Below are positions 18,006 through 27,522 of a stretch of 64,000 bases of DNA, one piece after another. The notes beneath the pieces are model-generated. The model had not been told where the DNA came from. It made no database searches and worked only from the letters and a program-made list of their open reading frames with translations. This stretch comes from Pedobacter sp. Leaf170 (lineage in GTDB: Bacteria; Bacteroidota; Bacteroidia; Sphingobacteriales; Sphingobacteriaceae), in contig NZ_CAKLBP010000001.1 in NCBI RefSeq assembly GCF_920984665.1, forward strand, positions 1-64,000. Reading direction: 5' to 3'. Both the position numbers and the translations under genes were made by a program. Within the stretch, counting starts at the first letter, position 1; every line of letters starts with the position of its first letter.

Positions 18006-18845
18006 TCAATTCAGTTCCACCTCCGCTAAAACCGGAAAGTGATCAGAGGGAAATTTACCATAATAGGTGTCCGTTAAAATTCCCCACCTGCTGGCAGTAA
18101 AATGATTGCTCACAAAGATGTGATCAATCACAGTTTGCCCCTTTGGTGTTCTGAATCCATTCGCAGATGAATTGTTTGCATAAGGGAATTTAACTTTGCC
18201 GTATGCATCAAACAGGATCCCTGAACTGGCCAAACGCTGGTACCATTCACTATCCCTGCCCCCATTGAAATCACCTGTCAACAAAACCGGAGCAGAACCG
18301 GCTATTTCCGCTATTTTTTTAAGGATTAGCTCACTGCTCTGCAGACGGGCAACTTTACCTTGGTGGTCATAATGCACATTGAACACATAAAACTGGTTTT
18401 TGGTCTTCAAATCCTGAAGATAAACCCATGAGCAAATCCGGTTACAACAGGTCGCATCCCAGCCTTTCCCAGGTTTTTCAGGTGTTTCAGATAGCCAGAA
18501 ATCACCACTTTTGATTAATTTAAAGCGGTCTTTTTTATAAAATATCGCCGAATGTTCTCCGCCATCCTGACCATCATCGCGTCCTTTTCCATAAACTTCA
18601 TATTCAGGCAAAGCAGTTTTGATATCTGTTAGCTGATTATCCAAAGCCTCCTGAACACCCAGAATATCGAACCTATGAAAGCGGATAAGGTTGGATACAA
18701 CAGGCGCCCTGTCTACCCATAAATTTCCGCTGTCCCGGGGATTATCAAAGCGGATATTGAAAGTACCGACTGTAATTTGCTGCGCCTTAAGGCCTACCGC
18801 ATTAAGGGAAAGTAGCACCGTAGCGATTAATAATTTTATTTTCAT
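18006..18845 (-). CDS. Exported endonuclease/exonuclease/phosphatase-family enzyme
   Basis: 279 residues with a Sec signal peptide (MKIKLLIATVLLSLNAVGLKA). The fold's metal-dependent active site is complete: Asn in GTFNIRFDNP, Glu in GVQEALDNQ, His/Asp in FNVHYDHQGK, Asp and Asn in LLTGDFNGG, and Asp plus the catalytic Asp-His in VIDHIF and FPSDHFPVLAEVEL at the C-terminus. The superfamily covers nucleases, inositol-phosphate phosphatases and sphingomyelinases; sequence alone does not separate them. It is the third gene after susC and susD, with a 21-nt spacer, so it probably acts on the polymer or phosphoester that this pair imports. It would be periplasmic or secreted. Confidence 0.9.
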   Translation of the reverse strand: MKIKLLIATVLLSLNAVGLKAQQITVGTFNIRFDNPRDSGNLWVDRAPVVSNLIRFHRFDILGVQEALDNQLTDIKTALPEYEVYGKGRDDGQDGGEHSAIFYKKDRFKLIKSGDFWLSETPEKPGKGWDATCCNRICSWVYLQDLKTKNQFYVFNVHYDHQGKVARLQSSELILKKIAEIAGSAPVLLTGDFNGGRDSEWYQRLASSGILFDAYGKVKFPYANNSSANGFRTPKGQTVIDHIFVSNHFTASRWGILTDTYYGKFPSDHFPVLAEVELN

Positions 18846-18866
18846 TGTATTAAGCTTTGAAGTTTA

Positions 18867-20642
18867 TTACCAACCCGGATTTTGTTTAAGATTAGGATTG
18901 CGCTGAAGGTCATTTAAAGGAATCGGGTAATAATAATTACGTTCATTCCATTTTCTTGGAATTTCTTTCATCCAGGTTAATTCCCCAGAGCTGCCGTTTT
19001 TCAAAAGCTGTGAGTTTACAGCAGTACCAACAGTAGCCGAAACATCTACATAGGATACCCCAGCGGCAGCAGGCGTAGGTCTTGTCCCCTGATAAAAGGC
19101 AACATCCAGGACACCGTCCTCATTTAAATCCATTGGAGTTACTAAAGAAGGTACAAAGAATCCGTTCCATTCCTGCTCCATCAAGCTACCCCTTTTCCAC
19201 CTTAAGAGATCCGCAAAACGCAGTCCTTCCAGACTTAATTCAATGCCTCTTTCCCTCCTGATTTCCAGCAGCGTAGCATCAGAAATTTCAGGAAAATAAT
19301 TTGTTATCAGATAAGGGTCGGCAAGGGTTGGTTTAACACTTAATCCACCTGTAATTCCCGCACGTGATCGTAAAGCCCCAATGCTCAATGCCCAGTCTGC
19401 GTCAGTTAGCGTCCCCAGTTCTGCTTTAGCTTCAGCAAAGTTCAATAACACCTCAGCATAACGGTACAATGCAACCGAATTTGTATTTAATGCACCTGCA
19501 TCATAGTATAAATCATCCAGCGTCCATTTTATTGGCTGATAACCCGTAAAAGTATAAGAGAAAACCGGTGGCGCGGCAACCTGCTGACCATTACTGATGC
19601 GTTTATAATCGCCTAAGCGGATGGTCTGCTTGAGCCTTAAATCCCGGTTTTTCACCTCATCCTTGAACACCATTGTACGGTAAGCCGGGTCGTTCGTATA
19701 CGGCGTTCCATCCAACTTCATATAAGTATTGATAAAAGTTCGGGTGAAACTCGCCTTGGCACCATAGGTACCACTTGTCCACCACCAGTTCGCCTCATTC
19801 AGTACGCCCAAACTCACATCAGAAACCGCTGCCTGTATGACTTCACTTGCAACAGGGGTGTTACTGGTGAATACCTGTCGATAAGAAACCCCTGGACCAC
19901 CTGCGGTATTCAGCGAAAACCCACCATTTTTAATGATTTCTTCTGAAGCAGATGCAGATTCCTGTAACCAGCGGCTTGCACTGGCTGATAAATTTAAATT
20001 TGTATGGTATTTTCTGAAAGTCCCTTCAAAAAGACATAACCTCGATTTGAATGCATAAGCTACCCATTTAGTTATAGTGGTACGACTTGGATCTGAAGCG
20101 GTCTGAATATTAGCGCAGGCAAAATTTATATCCGCCAATACCGAATCCATTACTAATTCCCGTTTATCACGGCCGCCCATCAATGCTGGTTCATCGATAT
20201 CCAGCGGCATTCCAATCCAGGGCACATCGCCAAAACGTTTAACTTTCTCCAGATAGAAATAAGCCCTGAAATAGCGGGCAATACCCAGGTAATTATTCCT
20301 CACCGATGCTGGAACAGCCGGGTCATTACAGTTTACGATAAAATAGTTAATGTTCCTCAAATCTCTCCAGCTCCAGCCTGAGCTAGTGTTTGCGCCATAT
20401 GCGCCATCACGAATAAAATCCTGGACAGAGCGCACCGCTAAATAATCAGACATTGCATCCTGACTTGTAGAGTTCTTAGGCAAGAAATCCATTCCGTAAA
20501 ATGAATTGGTATACAGCTTTAGTCCGTTCTCCGTACCAAAAATAGCTTGTTTAGTCGCCGTAGACTGCGGTTGCTGATCGAGCTTTTTACAGGCGGCAAG
20601 ACCAAGGCAACCCAGTAAAATCAATATATAATATTTTTTCAT
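18867..20642 (-). CDS. SusD/RagB-family outer-membrane nutrient-binding lipoprotein
   Basis: 591 residues with a lipoprotein signal (ILILLGCLGLAAC; Cys18). The protein is SusD-like: an N-terminal helix-rich TPR scaffold (NYLGIARYFRAYFYLEKVKR), then the family C-terminal block ATLLEIRRERGIELSLEGLR with FADLLRWKRG. SusD proteins sit on the cell surface as a lid over the SusC barrel and bind the ligand. It follows the SusC gene by 28 nt and is followed by the phosphoesterase-like enzyme. Longer than the usual ~500 residues owing to a C-terminal insert around DVSATVGTAVNSQLL. The ligand is unknown. Confidence 0.95.
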   Translation of the reverse strand: MKKYYILILLGCLGLAACKKLDQQPQSTATKQAIFGTENGLKLYTNSFYGMDFLPKNSTSQDAMSDYLAVRSVQDFIRDGAYGANTSSGWSWRDLRNINYFIVNCNDPAVPASVRNNYLGIARYFRAYFYLEKVKRFGDVPWIGMPLDIDEPALMGGRDKRELVMDSVLADINFACANIQTASDPSRTTITKWVAYAFKSRLCLFEGTFRKYHTNLNLSASASRWLQESASASEEIIKNGGFSLNTAGGPGVSYRQVFTSNTPVASEVIQAAVSDVSLGVLNEANWWWTSGTYGAKASFTRTFINTYMKLDGTPYTNDPAYRTMVFKDEVKNRDLRLKQTIRLGDYKRISNGQQVAAPPVFSYTFTGYQPIKWTLDDLYYDAGALNTNSVALYRYAEVLLNFAEAKAELGTLTDADWALSIGALRSRAGITGGLSVKPTLADPYLITNYFPEISDATLLEIRRERGIELSLEGLRFADLLRWKRGSLMEQEWNGFFVPSLVTPMDLNEDGVLDVAFYQGTRPTPAAAGVSYVDVSATVGTAVNSQLLKNGSSGELTWMKEIPRKWNERNYYYPIPLNDLQRNPNLKQNPGW

Positions 20643-20670
20643 GTTTATCTTTTTTTACAAGCTCCCAAGC

Positions 20671-23600
20671 TTAAAAACTAACGTTTAAACCAAAAGAAAA
20701 GCTTTTCATTAATGGATAATTATAACCATCGCCATTTGTGCTGCCTGAGTTCAAATCCTGATCGGATGGGACTGCGTTTTCAACATCAATGGTATTTTTT
20801 ACAACCTTATACATCGGCGAATAAGTGAACAGGTTTTCTCCGGAGAAAAATATCTTGGCCGTTCTGCCGCCAATTCGGTTAATCAATCTAGCTGGCAAAG
20901 AATAACCTACCTGAATATTCTTCATTCTCAAATAGGCCACGTTTTGCAAATAACGGGTTTGCGCCACACCAAGGGTACGGTTTGTATTGCTTGAAGCAGC
21001 CCTGGACATTGTTCTTGGAAAATAAGCATCCGTGTTTTGCGGGGTCCACATATTGCCTAAGTGGAAAGTTGGGATATTGTTGTATGGCCTGTTATATTGT
21101 CCCCAGAACATTTCTGTCTCTGTACTTGGATACCATTGTTGTTTGCCCACACCCTGAAAGAAAACTGCGAAGGAAAAGCTATTCCAGTCTGCGCCGAGGT
21201 TTACACCATAGGTATATCTTGGCGCTGAATTACCAATAATCCTTCTGTCGCCAGACTTGCCAACCTTGTTCTCGCCAACATTAATCAAACCATCCCCGTT
21301 TAAATCCCTCAGCTTAATGTCACCAGGAAACCATCTGCCAGTTGGAGAAGCACGCATCTGCGGATCCTGCCTCGCATGAGATGCAATGTCAGCCTCATCA
21401 ATAAAAAACCCTTCTGTTTCGTAACCCCAGATTTCCCCCAGCGTCTGTCCCTGGTAATAATCACTCAGCAGCTTATCCGGGTTATTATATTTGTCAATTC
21501 TGGTCTTATTATCCGCAAGGGTTAACCTGACATTGTAGCGTACAGGTTTATCCCCACGACCAATTTTATCGTTCCAGCTAACCGAAGCTTCCCATCCGCG
21601 TGTGGTTAAATCAGCATAATTCCCTTTAGGCACATCCGCCCCGAATACCGCCGGCGGCGTCAGTCCGAAAGTGAACATATCCGTTGTTTTGCGGATATAA
21701 GCATCACCGGTTAAACTTAAACGGCCTGATAACATTGTCAAATCCAGACCAAAGTTGCTTGTTGTGGAAGTTTCCCAGGTTAACCCATCCGGTAAAACCG
21801 CAGGGTTACGGGTAGTTTGAGGGCGCGAGCCGTTGAGAATGACGCCAGACTGGCTAACATTAAAGATTTCCTGGAAAGCATAGGATGCAATATTACCATT
21901 ACCCAGTGAACCATAGGATGCCCTAACCTTTAAATCCGAAATCAATTTATCAGATACCTTCCAGAAGGATTCTTTATTAATCCTCCAGCCAGCAGAAACA
22001 GATGGAAAGAAGCCGTAACGCTGGTTAGCCGGAAATTTAGATGAGCCATCATAACGGGCATTTACTTCCAACAGGTACCTGTCTTTAAAGCTATAGTTTA
22101 ACCTCGAGAATCCACCCAGAATCGCCCATTGTTCATAACCGCCACCAGTGGTGATGGACTGGCCCAAAGCCAGGTTCAAATCTGTAGCATCCTCGAAAAT
22201 AATTCCGTTACGCTGTACCGCAAGTCTGTTGTAGGTTGACTGCTCATAGTTGTAGCCTGCCATAGCTTTTAAGTAATGGTCTGAACCAAAACGATCCTCA
22301 AACTCAGCATAAATATTTGTAGCCAGGTAATTGGTTTCACGCTGATCAAAAGATAAATCATTTGTCGTTGTTCCAATATAGGAAGTCACGCCACGGGAGT
22401 TACTATATGGTACCTGTACCCTTTTTTGATCCCGGTTATTATCTGTATTTCTGAAGGTAAAATCTGCATTCACCCTGAATTTATTACTAAAGAAATTACT
22501 TCTTAGTCCGGTAATGTTCCTGAAAACCTGACGACGGGTATCAATCCCGTTTTTGCCATAAATAAAATCACCGACAGTATAAGCAGCGGCAAAGGTTAAT
22601 GAACCGTCAGGATTAAAAATAGGCATCGTTGGCTTCCCTTCATCAGCAATATTTCTCCAGATACCGCCACCCTCTCCAACATTAATCGGGTTGTGGTAAT
22701 TCATAATCGAATAATCCGCATTGTTCTCAATGCTTAACCATGGAAAAACCTGTACCGAGCCCCTTGCTCTGATATTTTTCATATCATAGTCGTCAGTGTT
22801 GTACCTGAATAACCCGTCCTGGTTTAAAAAGCGGCCCGATACTAAATACGAAACCTTGTCACTCCCACCACTCACCGAAAGATTATTTTCTGTTGCTGAG
22901 GTATTTTTCTTGTACAGTTCAGCATAATAATCTGTGCTGCCATAATAGGTATATTCTCCGGTGGTTGGATTCACCTCGATTTGGTTGTAAGGCTGACCAG
23001 ATTCTACCCTACGTTTAAACTCATCCAAATAAGCTTGTGAGAATTTCTGGGTTTTGTTAGCATTCTGCGGGAAGGCACCATCACCGTTAACAAAGGCTTC
23101 GGCAAACATTTTAGCCCAGGTATAACCATCGGTTACAAAATCAGGCACCTGCAATGGGTTTTTAATTGAATAATTTGTAGAAAAGGCAACATTTGTCCTT
23201 CCCTTTTCTGCTTTCTTGGTTGTGATTAGAATTACACCGAAGGCTCCCCTGGCACCATAAATAGCTGCCGATGCTGCATCCTTAAGTATAGAAACGGTCT
23301 CCACATCGTTTGGATTCAGCAAACTCGGATCACCCTCAAATCCATCAATTAAAATCAGCGCACTCCCGCCCTGACCGATAGAAGTTGCCCCACGAATATT
23401 ATAACTTGGCGACTGCGTCGGTTTACCATCCATCATCTTTAAATTTAAGTTCGGCAGTAAACCCTGTAAACCTTGAGTCAGGTTGGTAATCGGACGGTTC
23501 TCTATATTTTTAGATGTTATCTGATCAACCGCCCCGGTTGCATTTTCTCTTTTTTGCGTGCCATAACCAACAACCAGTACTTCGTTGAGCGTTCCAGTCT

Positions 23601-23979
23601 CGCCTTTCATGGTTACATTTAGCGGTGTGTTTTCATTCGCTTTCACCACAATCTTACTTAAAACCGCCGTGGTGTAAGAAATGAAAGTGACCGTTAGGTT
23701 ATAAGTTCCGGCTGGCGCAGTTACCGAAAAAGTTCCATCAGGACTACTTTGCACAACTTTGTTAATTTCTTTGATAAAGATGCTGGCACCAGGAAGCGCT
23801 TCGCCCTTCTCATCCACAATTTTACCACTGATTGTTCCCGGGGACTGGCTGATATTTTCAAACACAGCAGCACCCGGTTTTGCAGCTGCCATTACCGGCG
23901 CCGAAATTGCATTGCACAGAAAACAGGCTATTGTAGAATACAGTACAAACTTCCTGACTTGCAGTAAAGATTTTTTCAT
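20671..23979 (-). CDS. SusC/RagA-family TonB-linked outer-membrane transporter
   Basis: 1102 residues. Signal peptide to about residue 32, carboxypeptidase-like domain at about 48-132 (ISGKIVDEKGEALPGASIFI), TonB-box-like segment LNEVLVVGYGTQKRENATGA, plug with the SusC signature DAASAAIYGARGAFGVILIT at about 225-250, then a large barrel. There is no N-terminal STN domain, so it is not expected to signal through an anti-sigma factor. First gene of the operon with SusD and an endonuclease/exonuclease/phosphatase-family enzyme. The absence of any glycosidase in the operon makes a carbohydrate substrate less certain than for the second SusCD locus. Confidence 0.95.
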   Translation of the reverse strand: MKKSLLQVRKFVLYSTIACFLCNAISAPVMAAAKPGAAVFENISQSPGTISGKIVDEKGEALPGASIFIKEINKVVQSSPDGTFSVTAPAGTYNLTVTFISYTTAVLSKIVVKANENTPLNVTMKGETGTLNEVLVVGYGTQKRENATGAVDQITSKNIENRPITNLTQGLQGLLPNLNLKMMDGKPTQSPSYNIRGATSIGQGGSALILIDGFEGDPSLLNPNDVETVSILKDAASAAIYGARGAFGVILITTKKAEKGRTNVAFSTNYSIKNPLQVPDFVTDGYTWAKMFAEAFVNGDGAFPQNANKTQKFSQAYLDEFKRRVESGQPYNQIEVNPTTGEYTYYGSTDYYAELYKKNTSATENNLSVSGGSDKVSYLVSGRFLNQDGLFRYNTDDYDMKNIRARGSVQVFPWLSIENNADYSIMNYHNPINVGEGGGIWRNIADEGKPTMPIFNPDGSLTFAAAYTVGDFIYGKNGIDTRRQVFRNITGLRSNFFSNKFRVNADFTFRNTDNNRDQKRVQVPYSNSRGVTSYIGTTTNDLSFDQRETNYLATNIYAEFEDRFGSDHYLKAMAGYNYEQSTYNRLAVQRNGIIFEDATDLNLALGQSITTGGGYEQWAILGGFSRLNYSFKDRYLLEVNARYDGSSKFPANQRYGFFPSVSAGWRINKESFWKVSDKLISDLKVRASYGSLGNGNIASYAFQEIFNVSQSGVILNGSRPQTTRNPAVLPDGLTWETSTTSNFGLDLTMLSGRLSLTGDAYIRKTTDMFTFGLTPPAVFGADVPKGNYADLTTRGWEASVSWNDKIGRGDKPVRYNVRLTLADNKTRIDKYNNPDKLLSDYYQGQTLGEIWGYETEGFFIDEADIASHARQDPQMRASPTGRWFPGDIKLRDLNGDGLINVGENKVGKSGDRRIIGNSAPRYTYGVNLGADWNSFSFAVFFQGVGKQQWYPSTETEMFWGQYNRPYNNIPTFHLGNMWTPQNTDAYFPRTMSRAASSNTNRTLGVAQTRYLQNVAYLRMKNIQVGYSLPARLINRIGGRTAKIFFSGENLFTYSPMYKVVKNTIDVENAVPSDQDLNSGSTNGDGYNYPLMKSFSFGLNVSF

Positions 23980-24042
23980 TAGTCAATTAATTAGTTTATT
24001 TTAATAAAAGGTTTTAGTTCTTTCCAGTTGGGTTGGATGCGG

Positions 24043-24050
24043 CAAAGCTA
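24043..24050 (-). promoter_or_regulatory. -7 element upstream of the first susC
   Basis: TAGCTTTG on the minus strand fits TAnnTTTG, 64 nt before the susC ATG. No convincing -33 TTTG lies 19 nt further upstream. Confidence 0.45.
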
Positions 24051-24531
24051 GCCCTGTAATGTGAAGGTATCGTTAAAGTTAATTTACCTCTGCGTAATGA
24101 TTAATAGCTATAAGGTTATCAAATCAATAACCCGGGAGCTCATCGGTTAAGCTAAACCAGATTTAAAATTTCCAGATATAAAAATTAGCTCAACCCTTGT
24201 CACCAGACCAGGGTCTTCGAACTGCTTGGGTAATAGACAGGCTGGAACAGTGACTGTTCCATTCATAGTTCTGATAAGCTGTATGTCTCGGGATTGCAGC
24301 AACTCAGGATAATCGCCAATATTGGGTATAAATTCGGATTATACAGAACAGGGTACTAATGAATTCATCAGTTTTTATTAACAAAAACTTAATCTGAATA
24401 ACTGGGCGGTGGTTAATGAAACAAGTTTTATGTTTTAAATGCCTAGCAAGCACGAATGGGGAAACTTGACCAAAGCAAAAAAATTCATCCGTATATACAG
24501 GATAAGAATTTTAAAATCAGAAAAAATAAAA
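24051..24531. other. Gap with no supported gene
   Basis: The right half is covered by a plus-strand frame from 24439 to 24822 that I do not accept (see rejected items). I see no other gene, repeat or clear promoter here. Confidence 0.5.
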
Positions 24532-24560
24532 ATACCTTTCACGATGCCTGTGAAAGGTAT
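24532..24560 (-). terminator. Perfect 11-bp hairpin followed by a T-rich tract on the minus strand
   Basis: ATACCTTTCAC (24532-24542) and GTGAAAGGTAT (24550-24560) are exact inverted repeats with a 7-nt loop. On the minus strand the stem is followed by TTTTATTTTTT. It would end transcripts coming from the alpha/beta hydrolase gene, leaving a 3' untranslated region of about 265 nt. Confidence 0.7.
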
Positions 24561-24825
24561 TAGTTTAGCGTATTTGGCTCAGACCATCAAATTTCTCCGA
24601 ATCGACCAACATCAACTTGTCAAGATTATTGCATTGTCGGCCAAATCTCGCAAAACATTCTATAGCCGAACTGCAGAAATTTATATATGTTCATTCAATA
24701 ATTGGCCAAATTTTAGACATTCGGTTAGCATTATCACCTATGGTGAGCAACCTTATAGAGAATACCGTGATGATCTAATTTCATTCCCTGCCTTGCAAAT
24801 CCCTTATCTTATAGGCAAATGACAC

Positions 24826-25728
24826 CTATTTGCTAACTTTGGTCATAAATACTCTAATTTTTGCAATTATATCATCTCCGTCTTCTTCCAATGCGAAATG
24901 CCCGGTATTATAAATATTATAGTCGATATCCATTACATCTTTTTTGAAAGCAGCTGCTCCACTTTCAGGAAAAAACTCGTCATTTTTTCCCCAAACCATT
25001 AGTAAAGGTGGTTGATTGTCTTTTAAATACTGTTGCCATTTGGGATATAATTTCAGGTTGTTCTGATAATCGTAAAATAAATCCAAATTTACTTTATGTG
25101 CATTTGGTCTTGAAAGTCTTAAATAGTCTAAATGCCAGGTATCCGGATTTATGGTTTCAATATTTCTTGTTCCATGTGTATATTGCCATTTCAAACCGTC
25201 CAAAGAAAAGGCCGGCAGGATTGCTTTTTCAGTCTCAGGGTTTCGGTCTTTCCAGAGAGCTCTGATTCCAGCCCATGCATCTCCCAAACCTTCCAAATAG
25301 GCGTTTCCGTTTTGATTTATTATTGCCGTAACCCTTTCCGGGTGAGCTGCTGCAATTCTGAAACCAATCGGTGCACCGTAGTCTTGTATCATTAATGCAT
25401 AGGAGACAATTTTCTTCTTTTCAAGAAAGGCGTCCATTGTTTTTGCAATATTATCAAAAGTGTATTCATATTCATTTTCTGAAGGAAAGTCGCTATTCCC
25501 GAATGAAGGGTAATCTGGTGCAATCAGATGAAAATCATCAGATAGCTGCGCCAACACTTTACGGTACTGGTGTGAAGACGAAGGGAAGCCATGTAATAGC
25601 ACCATCGTTGGTTTTTCAGGGTTTCCAGCCTCTCTGTAGGCAATATCAACACCCTCTACTTCGATGGTTTTAAATAATGTGGGATGGTTGGGTATCATAC
25701 TTTTTGATTTATTGTTAGTTTTACTCAT
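24826..25728 (-). CDS. Alpha/beta hydrolase, haloalkane dehalogenase/epoxide hydrolase-like
   Basis: About 300 residues from the ATG at 25728 (MSKTNNKSKSMIPNHP). The frame is open to 25800, and the residues before this Met (AYLIFAVFGCQSQ) look like a damaged lipoprotein or secretion signal, so an earlier start cannot be excluded. Oxyanion-hole motif LLHGFPSSSHQYRKV; nucleophile elbow MIQDYGAPIG with Asp, as in haloalkane dehalogenases and epoxide hydrolases rather than Ser esterases; acid residue in VWGKNDEFFPE; catalytic His in NTGHFALEED. It is preceded directly by the DUF1348 gene (stop at 25801) and a TetR gene, suggesting a small inducible detoxification unit. Confidence 0.88.
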   Translation of the reverse strand: MSKTNNKSKSMIPNHPTLFKTIEVEGVDIAYREAGNPEKPTMVLLHGFPSSSHQYRKVLAQLSDDFHLIAPDYPSFGNSDFPSENEYEYTFDNIAKTMDAFLEKKKIVSYALMIQDYGAPIGFRIAAAHPERVTAIINQNGNAYLEGLGDAWAGIRALWKDRNPETEKAILPAFSLDGLKWQYTHGTRNIETINPDTWHLDYLRLSRPNAHKVNLDLFYDYQNNLKLYPKWQQYLKDNQPPLLMVWGKNDEFFPESGAAAFKKDVMDIDYNIYNTGHFALEEDGDDIIAKIRVFMTKVSK

Positions 25729-25800
25729 TGTTTGGCTCTGACATCCAAAAACTGCGAATATTAAATAAGCTTTGAAAGGATTATTTTTCTCATGGTCCAA

Positions 25801-26220
25801 TTATAATAATCTTCTTTCTGCCTCTTCAATTTTTAAGTCATTGATGCTTGCGAACCTTTTTTGCATTAGTCCATTTTCATCAAATTCCCAATTTTCGTTC
25901 CCGTAAGCTCTATACCATTGACCTTCTGTATCCCGGTATTCGTACTCAAATCTAACTGCAATACGATTATCAGTAAATGCCCAAAGCTGTTTTTTAAGCT
26001 TATAATCCAGTTCATTTTTCCATTTGTCAGCAAGAAAATTCTGTACTTCATTTCTTCCGTTAATGAATTGGTTTCGGTTACGCCATTGCGTATCCAGTGT
26101 ATATGCTTTTGAAATCCGGATAGGGTCCTTGCTGTTCCAGGCATCTTCTGCCTTCTGAACTTTTTGCAGTGCTGTTTCCTCGTTAAAAGGTGGTAGTGGA
26201 TGCATTGGTGTCTGTTTCAT
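25801..26220 (-). CDS. DUF1348 protein (SnoaL/NTF2-like fold)
   Basis: 139 residues matching the DUF1348 family along its whole length: [55 protein letters not shown], then [42 protein letters not shown]. The fold is a cone-shaped SnoaL/NTF2-like barrel; members are uncharacterised and often annotated as nuclear transport factor 2 family. It lies 40 nt after the tetR gene, with a TetR-type palindrome in that gap, and directly before the hydrolase gene. Probably induced with the hydrolase. Confidence 0.9.
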   Translation of the reverse strand: MKQTPMHPLPPFNEETALQKVQKAEDAWNSKDPIRISKAYTLDTQWRNRNQFINGRNEVQNFLADKWKNELDYKLKKQLWAFTDNRIAVRFEYEYRDTEGQWYRAYGNENWEFDENGLMQKRFASINDLKIEEAERRLL

Positions 26221-26224
26221 AATT

Positions 26225-26242
26225 TACCGAACGTTTGTTAAT
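26225..26242. promoter_or_regulatory. Putative TetR operator, site 1
   Basis: TACCGAACGTTTGTTAAT is an imperfect palindrome around AACGTT. It differs at only a few positions from site 2 (26853-26870), and lies 4 nt before the DUF1348 start codon. Confidence 0.7.
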
Positions 26243-26260
26243 TAATTTATTTAAATTTTT

Positions 26261-26824
26261 TTAATCTTTTAAATATCGCTCTTCAATATTTTTCAACGTA
26301 CTTTTAAAAATACTGATATCAGTTAATCCTTTTGATACAATTAGGCTGCCTTGTAATTCTATCAAGGTCTGAATAGCGTATTGCTGAGATTGTTTGGCAG
26401 TAAACTTTAAGGCTAAACCCAACGCATTGAAAGCGAAAATCCATTTATCCATACCGGATTTTATCTGTTGCTCAAATAATGACAATCCGCTTTGCATAGA
26501 AAAAGCGCTGAAAACACACGTTTCTTTTCCGCCATCATAGAGAACCTCAATGTTTTTCAGAGCAAACCTCAACCTTGAGTTTGTTGATTTGTTGTCGTCC
26601 AGCAGAGGAAAATAAATATTTTCATCCACCCAGTGATCTATATTGTTCAAGACACATTCCGCCATCTCCTGTTTTCCATTTGGAAATCGGTGATAAAGAC
26701 TTGCTTTTTTTAATCCGGTAACTTCTGCTAGATCATTTAAACTCGCTCCTTCATAACCTTTAGCCCTAAAAACTTTTGTAAGTCCGGAGATCATATCTGC
26801 ATCTAAAATTTTCTGTGGTCTCAT
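26261..26824 (-). CDS. TetR/AcrR-family transcriptional regulator
   Basis: 187 residues. The N-terminal helix-turn-helix is typical: GYEGASLNDLAEVTGLKKAS followed by LYHRFPNGKQEMAECVLNNI (residues about 19-55). The C-terminal ligand-binding part is all-helical and includes CVFSAFSMQSG, which resembles YezE/LmrA-type TetR members. A strong promoter (TTTG-N19-TATATTTG) ends only 4 nt before the ATG, so the mRNA is probably leaderless, and a palindromic operator covers the -33 element, indicating autorepression. The second operator lies before the next gene in the operon. Confidence 0.92.
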   Translation of the reverse strand: MRPQKILDADMISGLTKVFRAKGYEGASLNDLAEVTGLKKASLYHRFPNGKQEMAECVLNNIDHWVDENIYFPLLDDNKSTNSRLRFALKNIEVLYDGGKETCVFSAFSMQSGLSLFEQQIKSGMDKWIFAFNALGLALKFTAKQSQQYAIQTLIELQGSLIVSKGLTDISIFKSTLKNIEERYLKD

Positions 26825-26828
26825 GCTG

Positions 26829-26859
26829 CAAATATATAAAAAAGATTTAAATTACCAAA
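26829..26859 (-). promoter_or_regulatory. tetR promoter, consensus -33/-7
   Basis: On the minus strand TTTG (26859-26856) and TATATTTG (26836-26829) are separated by 19 nt, a full match to the Bacteroidota consensus. The -7 element ends 4 nt from the start codon. Confidence 0.75.
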
Positions 26860-26870
26860 CGTTCGTTAAA
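26853..26870. promoter_or_regulatory. Putative TetR operator, site 2
   Basis: TACCAAACGTTCGTTAAA, near-identical to site 1 and centred on the same AACGTT core. It contains the -33 TTTG of the tetR promoter, so binding would block transcription. Confidence 0.75.
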
Positions 26871-27522
26871 ATATTTATTTTTGATTCTTCGCGGTCAAAG
26901 CTAAAAAGCATTAACGAGTATTTCCACAGAATAACGGTTGCCCACCTATATTAGGAAGCCAGAATCACAGGAATGCAAATCAGTTATGGGGATACCGTAT
27001 GGAATTACCAGACAAAACGGACTTTAAGTGTCCACGAAAAAATGAAAAATATTGTGAGTCATAAACGGCGCAGCCTATTTAATTTTCAATGCGAATTTAG
27101 ATTTCCAGTAATCCGCTTTGCGTCTTCTTAAATAAAGGAAGAAAATTAGTATTATCTTATATAAAGAATAGACAGAGATTTTTGGTGCGTTATGCCTTTA
27201 TAATTAAAGGAAGATTATTGATAGAGCTAAAGAATTACTTTAGGTTATTGTCTCGAAAAATGAATATTATAGTTAGGAAAAAAAGAAATCTACATTCAGC
27301 ATCTTCTAATGGTAATATAGTCTATTGTAAATGGCAAATATAAGAGAACAAAAGAAGCAATAAACCTGACGTTTCTTGTTGTTTTACTGCAGAATATTTG
27401 AAGGAAAAACAATACTTTTAAATGGCTTAAAGAACAAAAAAAATTATTACCCTAGGAAAAGACGAATTGCAAAAAATTATAACTTTAATACTGATACGTA
27501 CAATCAAGTCAATATTTATATC
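26871..27522. other. Gap with no supported gene
   Basis: About 650 nt of A+T-rich DNA. TTGTCTCGAAAAATGAA at 27247 faintly resembles the start of the dispersed repeat described at 1921. I see nothing else convincing. Confidence 0.5.

Noticed and set aside
20982..21239. 85-codon plus-strand frame inside the first susC
   Set aside because: Antisense shadow of a well-supported gene.
24439..24822. 127-codon plus-strand frame between the first susC and the hydrolase gene
   Set aside because: A strong minus-strand terminator hairpin lies inside it, its residue composition is unlike the accepted genes, and no motif is visible.
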